The position numbers and the translations under genes were made by a program. The notes under the pieces are model-generated. The model made no database searches, had not been told where the DNA came from, and was given only the letters and a program-made list of their open reading frames with translations. A stretch of 64,000 nt of DNA from Mucilaginibacter rigui. Lineage in GTDB: Bacteria > Bacteroidota > Bacteroidia > Sphingobacteriales > Sphingobacteriaceae. The stretch lies in assembly GCF_014773275.1 (NCBI RefSeq), contig NZ_JACWMW010000007.1:54437-118436 (forward strand), written 5' to 3'. Position 1 is the stretch's first letter; the number at the start of each line of letters is the position of its first letter. Positions 41,576-50,937 of the stretch are shown in pieces.

Positions 41576-43974
41576 ATGATCAAAAATTTCATTAAAACAG
41601 CACTTCGCAGCCTGCTAAAAAACAAGGGATTTACCGCCATTAATATATTAGGACTGGCTTTAGGGCTGGCCACCTGCCTGCTTATTGTTTTTTATGTAAT
41701 AGACGAATTAAGTTATGACCGCTATAATACCAAAGCCGATCGTATCTATCGCGTAAATATGGATATGAAATATGGTGGCAATATGGCTTCATATGCTATA
41801 ACGCCGCCCCCGTTGGCAGCAACTTTATCAGGCAATTTTCCGGAGGTTGAAAAAACAGCCCGGCTGATACATGACCAGGGGGTACGCATAAAAAAAGGTA
41901 ATGAATACATACAGGAGGAAAAGGTTGTATATGCCGATTCTGAGCTTTTTGGTGTTTTTACGCTACCTATGGTATTTGGCGACCCAAAAACTGCTTTAAC
42001 CGAGCCCTACACCGCTGTTATTACAGAAAGTACGGCTAAAAGATATTTTAATACTACTGATGCACTTGGTAAAACACTTACCCTAAGCAATAATGACAAT
42101 TATAAAATAACCGGTGTTATACACGATATACCAAGCCAGTCGCATTTTAAGTTTGATTTCTTCCTGTCGCTGGCTGCCCGGGCCGATGCCAAAAGCAACG
42201 AATGGAGTAATTTTAGTTATACCACCTATATCCTTTTTAAACCGGGCGCAAACCCAAAACAGTTAGAAGGTAAACTAACGGGGATGTTAAAAAACAACAT
42301 GGGTTCAAATTACAGCAGGCTGGAGAAAAGCGGCAACTACTTTCATTTAAACCTTACACCACTTACCGATATCCACCTGTTATCTAACAGGCAGTACGAG
42401 CTTGGTGCGAACAGCAGCGTTACTTATGTATATATTTTCTCTGCCATAGCATTGTTTGTTTTGCTTATAGCCTGTATTAATTTCATGAACATGTCTACCG
42501 CCCGCTCGGCAAACCGGGCAAAAGAAGTGGGGGTACGCAAAGTATTGGGCTCGTCACGTAAATACCTGATCGCGCAATTCATGTCCGAATCGATATTGGT
42601 AACCGTGGCCGCTGCCGTAGTAGCAGTGTGGCGGCGTGGGCGCTTTTGCCACTGTTTAACCAGGTATCCGGGAAAGAGTTATCCATTACCACACAAACCA
42701 TACTATGGCTATTCCCTTCGCTGCTGGTTATTATTGTTGTAGTTGGGATACTGGCAGGCTCATACCCTGCATTTTACTTATCTGCATTTCAACCTATCAG
42801 CGTACTAAAGGGTAAAATATCAACCGGGTTTAAAGGCGGTAATTTCCGCAACTTTTTGGTAGTGTTCCAGTTTGCCATATCTATATTTCTTATTATTGGC
42901 ACCCTGGTTATTTATAACCAATTGAATTACATTCAACATAAAGATCTTGGTTTTGACCGCACCCAGGTGCTGGTTATTAAAAATGTTGGCGTAATAGAAA
43001 ATGCTAAAACATTTAAACAAGAGGTTAAACAACTTGCCGGTGTAGCAAACGCATCCTTAAGCGGATTTTTACCAACGGGTGTTGTAAGGGCACCCGATGG
43101 TGTGTTCCGCAACAAAACACCCGACCCTAAAAACGCCCTGTTTACCGAAGTTTGGCCTATTGATGAGGATTATCTGAACACCATGGGAATGGGTATTTCC
43201 AAAGGCCGTAACTTTTCTAACCAACTATCAACAGATTCATCAGCAGTTATTATAAATGAGACCGCCGCCCGGATGCTGGGTTTTGCCAATAACCCCTTAG
43301 ATAAAAAAATATACAGGCCAACGGAGGTACCCAACCAGCCTTTAAAAGAGTACCATGTAATTGGTGTTGTAAAAGATTTCAACTTTAGTTCGTTAAGGGA
43401 TAATATAAGCCCGGTTGTAATGTTTTTAGCCAACGATAACGGGGCTTTAAGTATAAAAATAAAGGCCAAAAACCTGCCTGCGTTTGTAACCCAGGTTGAG
43501 CACAAATGGAATCAGCTATCGCCCAACCAGCATTTCGAATACTCGTTTATGGATGATGATTTTAACACCGCCTACCGTACCGAACACCGTACCGGTAAGC
43601 TGTTCCTGATATTTACTACCCTGGCTGTAGTGATTGCCTGCCTGGGCCTGTTTAGCCTTGCCGCCTACGCCGCCGAGCAGCGCAACAAAGAAATTGGCAT
43701 CCGCAAGGTACTGGGGGCAAGTGTATCGGCTATTGTGGCCATGCTGAGTAAAGATTTTATTAAACTGGTACTAATATCATTTGTTATTGCCGCCCCCCTG
43801 GCCTGGCTGGTAATGTATAAATGGTTACAAGGTTTTGCTTACCGCCAAAACATACAATGGTGGGTGGTAGCCGTGGCAGGCGCGGGCGCTTTGGTTATTG
43901 CCTTTATAACCATCAGCACACAATCGTTTAAAGCAGCAGTTGCCAACCCGGCGGAGAGTTTGAAAGGCGAATAG
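41576..43974 (+). pseudogene. FtsX/MacB-type ABC transporter permease, split by a one-base frameshift
   Basis: The 5' part (from ATG 41576) reads MIKNFIKTALRSLLKNKGFT, a first membrane helix, a MacB-like periplasmic domain and the first core helices, then loses homology after VTVAAAVVAV near 42628. The next frame continues at once with AAWALLPLFNQVSG and runs to LKGE at 43974. Adding one base near 42628 gives one 799-residue protein of the usual length for Bacteroidota permeases with two FtsX domains. As it stands the gene is broken, or the base is a sequencing error. No ABC ATPase gene is adjacent. Confidence 0.85.
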
Positions 43975-44017
43975 TAATACTACAAACATATCCAGCATAA
44001 AAGCTATTATTTTTGAT

Positions 44018-45001
44018 ATGAAAGCCATTACCATAACCCAACCCGGCGGTCCCGAAGTTTTACAGATCGCCGATAGGCCTATGCCTGCCTACACCGCTAC
44101 CGAAGTGCTTATAAAAGTAATGGCAGCAGGCATTAACCGGCCCGATGTAGCACAGCGCAAGGGGAATTACCCGCCACCCGCAGGCGCGCCGCAGGATATC
44201 CCCGGCCTGGAAATAGCCGGTATTGTCACAGAGGTTGGCACAGATGTAACCCGCTGGGTGGTTGGCGACAAAGTTTGTGCACTGGTTATTGGCGGCGGCT
44301 ATGCCGAATACTGTACCGCGCCAGAAGGGCAGTGCCTGCCTGTGCCCGAAAGCCTGTCGTTTGCCGAGGCAGCCTCCCTGCCCGAAACTTTTTTTACGGT
44401 TTGGAGCAATGTGTTTGACCGAGGACAACTGAAGCCGGGCGAAACCCTGCTGGTACATGGCGGCAGCAGCGGCATTGGCGTAACTGCCATACAAATGGCA
44501 GCAGCATTAGGCAGCACAGTTTATGTAACGGCAGGCAGTGATGAAAAATGTAAGTTCTGTGAGGATTTAGGTGCCGGAAAAGCCATCAATTACAAGCACG
44601 GGAACTTCAGCGAAGCGATAACAACGTTAACCGGTAACAAGGGGGTAGATGTAATACTGGATATGATAGGCGGCGACTACACCACCCCTAACATTAAAAG
44701 CCTGGCTAATGATGGCCGGCTGGTATTCATCAATACTATGAAGGGCAAAAATGTAGAGATAGATCTGGCCGAAGTGATGCGGAAACGGATCTACATTACT
44801 GGTTCTACGCTGCGACCAAGGGATGTGGCCTTTAAAAGCGCCATCGCACAAAACCTCGAAAAACACATCTGGCCGTTCCTGGCATCGGGCAAAATAAAAC
44901 CTGTTATTTATAAAATATTCCCGGCAGCAAAAGCGGCCGAAGCACACCGCCTGATGGAAAGCAGCGAGCATATGGGGAAGATTGTGTTAAGTTTTGAGTA
45001 G
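44018..45001 (+). CDS. NAD(P)H:quinone oxidoreductase, zinc-free MDR family
   Basis: This 327-residue medium-chain dehydrogenase/reductase belongs to the quinone-oxidoreductase (Qor/PIG3) group. It starts MKAITITQPGGPEVLQI, and contains INRPDVAQRKGNYPPP, the nucleotide loop VHGGSSGIGVTAIQMA and the IKPVIYKIFPAAKAAEAH end. It lacks the GHE zinc motif of alcohol dehydrogenases. It likely reduces quinones or enones with NADPH. It is monocistronic, with an inverted repeat after its stop. Confidence 0.9.
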   Translation: MKAITITQPGGPEVLQIADRPMPAYTATEVLIKVMAAGINRPDVAQRKGNYPPPAGAPQDIPGLEIAGIVTEVGTDVTRWVVGDKVCALVIGGGYAEYCTAPEGQCLPVPESLSFAEAASLPETFFTVWSNVFDRGQLKPGETLLVHGGSSGIGVTAIQMAAALGSTVYVTAGSDEKCKFCEDLGAGKAINYKHGNFSEAITTLTGNKGVDVILDMIGGDYTTPNIKSLANDGRLVFINTMKGKNVEIDLAEVMRKRIYITGSTLRPRDVAFKSAIAQNLEKHIWPFLASGKIKPVIYKIFPAAKAAEAHRLMESSEHMGKIVLSFE

Positions 45002-45011
45002 CACATAGATA

Positions 45012-45053
45012 ATGGTTCATAGTTGATGGCAAACACCATTAACTATGAACCAT
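45012..45053. repeat. 18-bp inverted repeat between convergent genes
   Basis: atggttcatagttgatgg (45012-45029) is inverted with one mismatch at 45036-45053 (ccattaactatgaaccat), over a 6-base loop. It may serve as a terminator for both the oxidoreductase gene and the SGNH gene, but there is no clear T-run. Confidence 0.7.
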
Positions 45054-45062
45054 CAACTCCTA

Positions 45063-46397
45063 TTAATTAGGGAACTTCACCCCGCGATAGTTGGAAATGT
45101 TTACCGTTGGGATGCTTGCGTTATATGTTTTATTAATAGCCTTAATATATTCATTAGCAACCATGGCATAACCTCGCGGGGTTAGGTGAACGCCATCTAA
45201 AGAGAAGATACCACCGCTTATATAGTTTGAATTAGCGCTTACGCCATCAATCAATATACCATGGGCTTTTATTTCATTTAAAAACGTAAAGGCATCAAAC
45301 ACAGCCAGGCCTTTTGCAGCGGCGGCCGCTTTTATGGTTTTGTTATAATCGGTTACATAATCTTTTGTTAAGGCAATTTCATTGGCATCAAGTACGTATT
45401 GGTTGTCAATTGGCGCGTAAGGGGTTAAACCGTAAGGTACCATACCTGCAGGGCTGTTAACCATTTGCCCAATTTTGCTGGAGGGGAAGGTTAACACCAC
45501 CAGGTCGGCAGCTGTTGCAGCACGCGGCGCGTAAGTTGTTGTAGCTATATCGGCAGAAGCGCGGGCACTGATGTAAATATCTTTAACAGCAGGGTTTGCT
45601 TTTTGCACACCTGCTAAAATAGCGCCAACGGTAACCGTATTAAAATAAGGGATGGCGGTAACATCAGGTATTGTTGCCACGGCGCCTTTGGCCCCTTTCT
45701 CCGTAAGTTTAGCTATTGACAAGGTATATAGCTGTGCAAACTGTGTTTTATCGGTAAGCGCATCAGCAGCACCACCGCTTGTGGCATAACCTAAAGCATC
45801 GTTATTACCCAGCCAATCGGTGAAAAAGGTAAAATCCTTAGCGGTAACGAAATCAAGGTAAGTGGTGCTGTTTGTTGGCGGCGCGCCAGGCAGCAGCCTC
45901 TCAAAATAACCATTCAGGTTGCCATAAGGTGCATACATAATTTGTTGTAACTTAATACCCGGCACACCATAGTTGTTAATATCGCCGCTATACTTGGCAT
46001 ATAAAATTACATTGCCAAAGCCGGGGATAGTAACCTGATCGCGCACGGCGGTATTTTCTGTAACAGTTGTAGTTATTGGCGACCCTGTCGGGGTAAAACC
46101 GGTCAGTTTTAAATAGCCCGAGCCGTTTGCCTGCGCTTCGGTAAATAATGGCTGGGTAAACTTACCGCCGCCAACCAATGCCATTTGTTTGGCAATAATA
46201 CTTGGATACGAGTTTTGCTGCCCTTCCAGGTATAGGCCGCCATCAGCATAGCCTGCGGTTAATGAGTTACCAACAGCAATATAGCGGGTAAAATCGGCAG
46301 TGCCTTTATTTGCTTTCGGGGTTTCGAATGATGGTTTACAGCCTGCCAGTAAAACCAGCGCGGCCGATATATATAGGTAATTTTTTAACGTTTTCAT
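45063..46397 (-). CDS. SGNH/GDSL-hydrolase lipoprotein
   Basis: It is 444 residues. The lipoprotein signal ends in LVLLAGC (Cys 20). The SGNH blocks are visible: GNSLTAG with the nucleophile S45, the WLGNNDALG Asn block, and DGVHLTPRGYAM with the catalytic Asp-x-x-His near the C-terminus. It may deacylate a lipid or sugar ester at the outer membrane. It follows the FadL-type porin gene by 18 bp, so the pair may handle imported lipids together (inference). Confidence 0.88.
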   Translation of the reverse strand: MKTLKNYLYISAALVLLAGCKPSFETPKANKGTADFTRYIAVGNSLTAGYADGGLYLEGQQNSYPSIIAKQMALVGGGKFTQPLFTEAQANGSGYLKLTGFTPTGSPITTTVTENTAVRDQVTIPGFGNVILYAKYSGDINNYGVPGIKLQQIMYAPYGNLNGYFERLLPGAPPTNSTTYLDFVTAKDFTFFTDWLGNNDALGYATSGGAADALTDKTQFAQLYTLSIAKLTEKGAKGAVATIPDVTAIPYFNTVTVGAILAGVQKANPAVKDIYISARASADIATTTYAPRAATAADLVVLTFPSSKIGQMVNSPAGMVPYGLTPYAPIDNQYVLDANEIALTKDYVTDYNKTIKAAAAAKGLAVFDAFTFLNEIKAHGILIDGVSANSNYISGGIFSLDGVHLTPRGYAMVANEYIKAINKTYNASIPTVNISNYRGVKFPN

Positions 46398-46415
46398 GTA
46401 ATTATATTAGGAAGG

Positions 46416-47639
46416 TTACCAGTGATAAGCAAGTGAAACGCCGGGGATATAAACATTGCTCTTGAATGTGCCCGACAGGTTAGATTCGATATTGGTTTGC
46501 GTGCGCGAGAAAAGGTGCTCGTACTCGAACGAGAAATCCAGATCCAACTTGTTGGTAACCTTATAACCAAACCCTGCTGTTAAATAATAACGGTTGGCAT
46601 CGGGTACTTCCGGCGTAACATAACCATCTTTTACGGCCGTGGTAGTATAGCCACCGCCAAGACGTACGGCCATTTTATCGCAGGTTTTATATTGCGCGCC
46701 GCCCCTTACACTATAAGCATCTTTATAATTACGAGGCGAGTGCGTATCCTGCAAAGCTGGTGTGTTTGATGCATAATCAAAAGCAAGTTCTTTATAAGAG
46801 TGCCAGCCTACATAGTTTGCATCAAGTGCTAACAATAACTTAGGCGATGCAGCATAGCCAAAGCCAATAGAAGCGGTTTGCGGCAAAGGGATGCCGGCTT
46901 CAAATGTGTTTGGCTGCGGGAAATTTGCCTGCGCCGATTTTGCAACGCTAAACATTGCATCACCATTTTTAATGGTTGTTTTAACCTCCGACCGGTAGTT
47001 TAATCCAATGGTAAACTCGGGGCTTGCTTTGATAAACACCCCTGCGTTCCATCCATAACCTTTACCGTGGCCTTTAAGGCGTGCCTGGCCGGTGTTGCCA
47101 TCAGGGTCGCTGATGGGGATAGCGCGTTGCAGATCAACCGTGGCATAGTTATAAATAAAACCACCGCCAATACTCAGATAATCGGTTAATTTATAACTAA
47201 CAGTTGGCTGAAAAAAGATAGATTTCAGATCAAGGCTTTCAAGCACATATTTGCCCTGCCAGTTGTTGCCCCAGTCGGTTAGGCCACCAAAAGGCGTATA
47301 TATGCCCATACCAACCTTCCATCGGGCATTTTTTGGCCCCCAAACGCCATAAGCGTTAAAAGGGGTGGCAACCCTGTTTTTTGTAAAGGCCAAATCGTTT
47401 GTGCCAGCGCCGCTAAAGCCCGATTTAAATAAAAGCGGGCTTATACCTGCCTGTATGTAATTTTCTGGCAGCATGGCAACTGCGCCGGGGTTAAAGGCAA
47501 TTGAAGCGCCATCCTGTAATAAGCCGGTGCCGGTATGGCCCATGCCTATTTGTTTTTGTCCGTTAAGGTTTACCTGGAAGCCCTGGGCATATATAATAGC
47601 CGGGCTTAACCACATCAGTAGTAGTAAAAGTTTTTTCAT
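46416..47639 (-). CDS. OmpP1/FadL-family outer membrane transporter
   Basis: It is 407 residues with a signal peptide ending YAQG. It starts FQVNLNGQKQIGMGHTGTGL, typical for FadL-type barrels (N-terminal hatch), and then shows alternating beta strands to a C-terminal aromatic residue (SLAYHW). The family takes up long-chain fatty acids or other hydrophobic compounds. It is co-directional with the SGNH lipoprotein gene and divergent from atpD. Confidence 0.88.
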   Translation of the reverse strand: MKKLLLLLMWLSPAIIYAQGFQVNLNGQKQIGMGHTGTGLLQDGASIAFNPGAVAMLPENYIQAGISPLLFKSGFSGAGTNDLAFTKNRVATPFNAYGVWGPKNARWKVGMGIYTPFGGLTDWGNNWQGKYVLESLDLKSIFFQPTVSYKLTDYLSIGGGFIYNYATVDLQRAIPISDPDGNTGQARLKGHGKGYGWNAGVFIKASPEFTIGLNYRSEVKTTIKNGDAMFSVAKSAQANFPQPNTFEAGIPLPQTASIGFGYAASPKLLLALDANYVGWHSYKELAFDYASNTPALQDTHSPRNYKDAYSVRGGAQYKTCDKMAVRLGGGYTTTAVKDGYVTPEVPDANRYYLTAGFGYKVTNKLDLDFSFEYEHLFSRTQTNIESNLSGTFKSNVYIPGVSLAYHW

Positions 47640-47680
47640 TCAAAGTTATAGGCTTTAAGCCCTGGTTAATAATTGGACAC

Positions 47681-47688
47681 CAAAAGTA
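47681..47688 (-). promoter_or_regulatory. -7 promoter element for the FadL-type gene
   Basis: On the minus strand TACTTTTG matches TAnnTTTG exactly and lies 42 bases before the start codon. The -33 element is not clear. Confidence 0.42.
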
Positions 47689-47734
47689 CAATATTGCCTT
47701 CAAAAAAATACATGAAAATTTCTTAACATAAGTA

Positions 47735-47765
47735 TTTAAATATTTGGCAATAAACCTTAACTTTG
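47735..47765 (+). promoter_or_regulatory. Promoter of atpD
   Basis: TAACTTTG (47758-47765) matches TAnnTTTG exactly, and TTTA lies 19 bases upstream as a near-match to TTTG. The leader to the atpD start would be about 70 nt. Confidence 0.6.
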
Positions 47766-47839
47766 CGCCTCTGAAATAGTACCGTTTTGTAAAGAAGGTA
47801 TCTGTTTCATTGTAAATTATTTAAAACACCAGGTTATAT

Positions 47840-49345
47840 ATGCCAAACATTGGAAAAATATCAAGGATCATCGGTCCGGTAGTTGACGTAAGTTTCGCTG
47901 ATGATGCACATCTTCCTAAGATTTATGATGCGCTTGAGATCACAAAAGACAACGGACAAAAAATCATTTTAGAGGTTCAGCAACATTTAGGTGAAGACCG
48001 TGTGCGTGCTATCGCGATGGACTCTACCGATGGTTTACTGCGCGGAATGAAAGTTTTAGATACCGAAGCCGCTATTAAAATGCCGGTTGGCGAAGCTATT
48101 AAAGGCCGTGTATTTAACGTTGTTGGTGACGCGATTGATGGTATTGCCGATTTGGATAAAACCAATGGCCGCCCTATCCACGCAACGCCTCCGCGTTTCG
48201 AAGATCTATCTACCGAAACTGAGGCATTATTTACAGGTATCAAAGTTATCGACCTTTTAGAGCCTTACGTAAAAGGTGGTAAAATTGGTTTGTTTGGTGG
48301 TGCCGGTGTTGGTAAAACAGTATTAATCCAGGAACTGATCAATAACATCGCAAAAGCTTATGCAGGTTTATCTGTATTTGCAGGTGTAGGTGAGCGTACC
48401 CGTGAAGGTAACGACTTACTGCGCGAGATGCTTGAATCGGGCATTATAAAATATGGCGATGCGTTTATGCATTCAATGGAAGCCGGTGGATGGGATCTTT
48501 CAAAGATCGATTCTGAAGCTTTGAAAGAATCAAAAGCGACATTCGTTTTCGGCCAGATGAACGAGCCTCCGGGTGCACGTGCACGTGTGGCACTTTCAGG
48601 CTTAACACTTGCGGAGTATTTCCGCGATGGCGATGAAGAAGGTAAAGGCCGTGATATCCTATTCTTTATTGATAACATCTTCCGCTTTACACAAGCAGGT
48701 TCTGAGGTATCGGCGCTATTAGGCCGTATGCCATCAGCAGTAGGTTACCAGCCAACACTGGCTACCGAGATGGGTACCATGCAAGAGCGTATCACTTCAA
48801 CAAAACGTGGTTCAATTACATCTGTACAGGCCGTTTACGTACCTGCGGATGATTTAACTGACCCTGCACCGGCAACAACATTTGCCCACTTAGATGCAAC
48901 TACAGTACTTTCACGTAAAATTGCCGAGCTTGGTATATACCCTGCGGTGGATCCATTGGATTCTACCTCACGTATCCTTAGCGCAGCTATCTTAGGCGAT
49001 GAGCATTACAACACCGCTCAACGCGTTAAAGAAACTTTACAACGTTACAAAGAGTTACAGGATATCATCGCCATCTTAGGTATGGACGAGCTTTCTGAAG
49101 AAGATAAATTGGTTGTATCGCGCGCACGCCGTGTTCAGCGTTTCCTTTCTCAGCCGTTCTTTGTTGCCGAGCAGTTCACCGGTTTAAAAGGTGTATTGGT
49201 TGACATTAAAGACACCATCAAAGGTTTCAACATGATCATGGATGGTGAAGTTGATGAATACCCTGAAGCAGCATTTAACCTTGTAGGCAGCATTGAAGAT
49301 GCTATTGAAAAAGGCAAAAAATTATTAGCGGAAGCTAATAACTAA
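47840..49345 (+). CDS. atpD: ATP synthase F1 subunit beta
   Basis: This is the catalytic beta subunit of the F1 ATPase. It is 501 residues with P-loop GGAGVGKT (153-160), GERTREGNDL, and the ALLGRMPSAVGYQPTLATEM segment around the DELSEED motif (here DELSEEDK near 420). It is followed by atpC only; the other atp genes are not in the window, in line with the split atp operons of Bacteroidota. Its codon use is more even and T-rich than that of its neighbours, as for highly expressed genes. Confidence 0.97.
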   Translation: MPNIGKISRIIGPVVDVSFADDAHLPKIYDALEITKDNGQKIILEVQQHLGEDRVRAIAMDSTDGLLRGMKVLDTEAAIKMPVGEAIKGRVFNVVGDAIDGIADLDKTNGRPIHATPPRFEDLSTETEALFTGIKVIDLLEPYVKGGKIGLFGGAGVGKTVLIQELINNIAKAYAGLSVFAGVGERTREGNDLLREMLESGIIKYGDAFMHSMEAGGWDLSKIDSEALKESKATFVFGQMNEPPGARARVALSGLTLAEYFRDGDEEGKGRDILFFIDNIFRFTQAGSEVSALLGRMPSAVGYQPTLATEMGTMQERITSTKRGSITSVQAVYVPADDLTDPAPATTFAHLDATTVLSRKIAELGIYPAVDPLDSTSRILSAAILGDEHYNTAQRVKETLQRYKELQDIIAILGMDELSEEDKLVVSRARRVQRFLSQPFFVAEQFTGLKGVLVDIKDTIKGFNMIMDGEVDEYPEAAFNLVGSIEDAIEKGKKLLAEANN

Positions 49346-49368
49346 TAGAAACAAGACATAAGAGCCGG

Positions 49369-49420
49369 GAATCAAGAGCGAAGAGAAATCTTACATCTTG
49401 ATTCTTAACTCTTGAATCTA
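49369..49420. repeat. Mirrored words in the atpD-atpC spacer
   Basis: gaatcaagag (49369-49378) is mirrored by atcttgattc (49395-49404) and again partly by ctcttgaatc (from about 49409). It fills most of the 82-bp spacer inside a two-gene operon. Confidence 0.55.
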
Positions 49421-49427
49421 ACAGCAA

Positions 49428-49682
49428 ATGACATTAGAAATTCTTACTCCTGATAAAAAGATTTACGAAGGCGAGGCTACCTCGGTTACCTTACCCGGTA
49501 CATTAGGATTTTTAGAGATCTTGAATAACCACGCCCCTATCATTTCTACTTTAAACGATGGCAAACTTACCATACGTGGTGTTGCCGGCGCTAAAGAAGA
49601 AGTGTTTTTTATCCAGGGTGGTGTAGTAGAAGCCTTAAACAATAAGGTTACTGTATTAGCGGAGGGTATTATTCAGAAATAG
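49428..49682 (+). CDS. atpC: ATP synthase F1 subunit epsilon (short form)
   Basis: Epsilon links the F1 rotor to the c-ring. The 84 residues cover only the N-terminal beta-sandwich (MTLEILTPDKKIYEGEA; GTLGFLEILNNHAPIISTL; FFIQGGVVEALNNKVTVLAE). The C-terminal helical hairpin, which inhibits ATP hydrolysis in E. coli (about 50 extra residues), is missing. The short form is usual in Bacteroidota. A terminator follows. Confidence 0.95.
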   Translation: MTLEILTPDKKIYEGEATSVTLPGTLGFLEILNNHAPIISTLNDGKLTIRGVAGAKEEVFFIQGGVVEALNNKVTVLAEGIIQK

Positions 49683-49703
49683 AACTTTTTATACTGATAA
49701 ATG

Positions 49704-49736
49704 AAAAGTCCGGTCAGTATATGGCCGGACTTTTTT
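49704..49736. terminator. Bidirectional terminator after atpC
   Basis: aaaagtccgg (49704-49713) and ccggactttt (49725-49734) form a 10-bp stem with A-run and T-run outside. It ends atpC and can also act on the opposing Fic gene. Confidence 0.9.
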
Positions 49737-49753
49737 GCGTTCTTTGAAATTTT

Positions 49754-50548
49754 TTATTCTTGATTTAGCAACAGTGATTGAGGCAGCATCTGGAGGAATG
49801 GTAATGCTTTTGAATAATCAAGAAGGTCATACTCTAACCCTAAAGCCCTTATATTGGTATAATAAGTATTATGCTTTTGGTAGTAGTATTTTTCTGATTG
49901 CAGGTACCATGCTTTAGCACCAAGTTTTTGCGCCAGGAACCACTTTTCAAGTAATCTTGCGGTGCGGCCATTACCATCATTAAATGGATGGATCTTAACA
50001 AAAATCAAATGAATAAGTGAAGCAAAGAAGAAAGTCTCTTTAATATCAAGACTGGTGTTTATTAATAACTTAATATCGTTATAAAATTTTTTCATCTCGC
50101 CTTTAACTTTACCCCAATCGCAAGCCACATATTCAATTTTACCGTCAGGGGTAATTACAAACATTTTATCTGTTCTTGTTTTACCCCGCTGGCTTTTGTG
50201 CAGTATGTGCGCAGTAAGTAATTTATGCGCCTGTTTGATATGCTTTTTGTTTAACTCATTAGTTTGAGCAAACTGGTAGGTAGCATACAAATCGTCAATC
50301 TTCTGCGTATAATCCGGTAGTAATTTAGTCCCTGATAATTTATGTTTAATAAAAGAATCTAGTTCTATATCCTCGCCTTCTATTTTGGACGAAAACACTG
50401 CCGATACAGATGTGTAAAAGCTGAACGTTGAAACTGAAATCCCGCCCTCTGTCAGCTTTTCAAAATCTATTGAGATATGCTCATCCAATTGCATAGTATA
50501 TTCCTGCAACAATGTAACCGGTAATATCTCTAATTTCAACTCGTCCAT
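49754..50548 (-). CDS. Fic-domain protein, class II (N-terminal inhibitory motif)
   Basis: Fic proteins transfer AMP or other nucleotide parts to target hydroxyls. The 264-residue protein has the active-site motif HPFNDGNGRTAR (187-198) with the catalytic His. The self-inhibitory S-x-x-x-E-G motif is at 53-58 (SSKIEG), so it is a class II enzyme. An N-terminal helical region as in Fic_N precedes it. The target is unknown, and no small antitoxin gene is beside it. Confidence 0.92.
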   Translation of the reverse strand: MDELKLEILPVTLLQEYTMQLDEHISIDFEKLTEGGISVSTFSFYTSVSAVFSSKIEGEDIELDSFIKHKLSGTKLLPDYTQKIDDLYATYQFAQTNELNKKHIKQAHKLLTAHILHKSQRGKTRTDKMFVITPDGKIEYVACDWGKVKGEMKKFYNDIKLLINTSLDIKETFFFASLIHLIFVKIHPFNDGNGRTARLLEKWFLAQKLGAKAWYLQSEKYYYQKHNTYYTNIRALGLEYDLLDYSKALPFLQMLPQSLLLNQE

Positions 50549-50937
50549 ATCTTTTTATAAAGCGCAGTACAATGTTAAAGAAAATTTCCCATTTGGTATT
50601 TTCAGACAAGGTGAACGCTTTGATTTAAAAAGTAACTTTTTCTGGCTAATCACCCATTTCACGCCGAATTTTAAGCATTTGCTATGCATGCATAAAAAAC
50701 ATACCGAATACTGTTTTAAACTTTGGTATAAATTAGTAAAAATATAATTCTATATTTAAATAAATAATTAAAATTAAATACCAAAATAATTAATAAAACA
50801 AAATAAAATACTTATTTCAAATAAATTTTTAATGCCTTGCTATTCTATATCGCTATATCTAACTTACAAATACACAATACAACATTAATTGTTAACGCCA
50901 TTTTTGGCGGTTACCGGAGATAAAAACGCTTATAAAA
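50549..50937. other. AT-rich leader region of the ilv operon
   Basis: This 389-base, very AT-rich stretch separates the Fic gene start from ilvD. A hairpin with stem taacgcca/tggcggtta (50893-50900, 50905-50913, one bulged G) lies 25 bases before the ilvD ATG. An 18-codon open frame (50832-50888) precedes the hairpin. I see no T-box, riboswitch or consensus promoter, although regulation of the long operon would be expected here. Confidence 0.4.

Noticed and set aside
42628..43974. Separate 448-residue permease gene
   Set aside because: It is the continuation of the gene at 41576 after a one-base frameshift; its first residues complete a core membrane helix.
45012..45053. Intrinsic terminator call for the 18-bp inverted repeat
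   Set aside because: The stem is AT-rich and no T-run follows on either strand, so I list it as a repeat.
50832..50888. Leader peptide for branched-chain amino acid attenuation
   Set aside because: Only four Ile/Leu codons, scattered, and no terminator/antiterminator pair; kept only as a weak finding.
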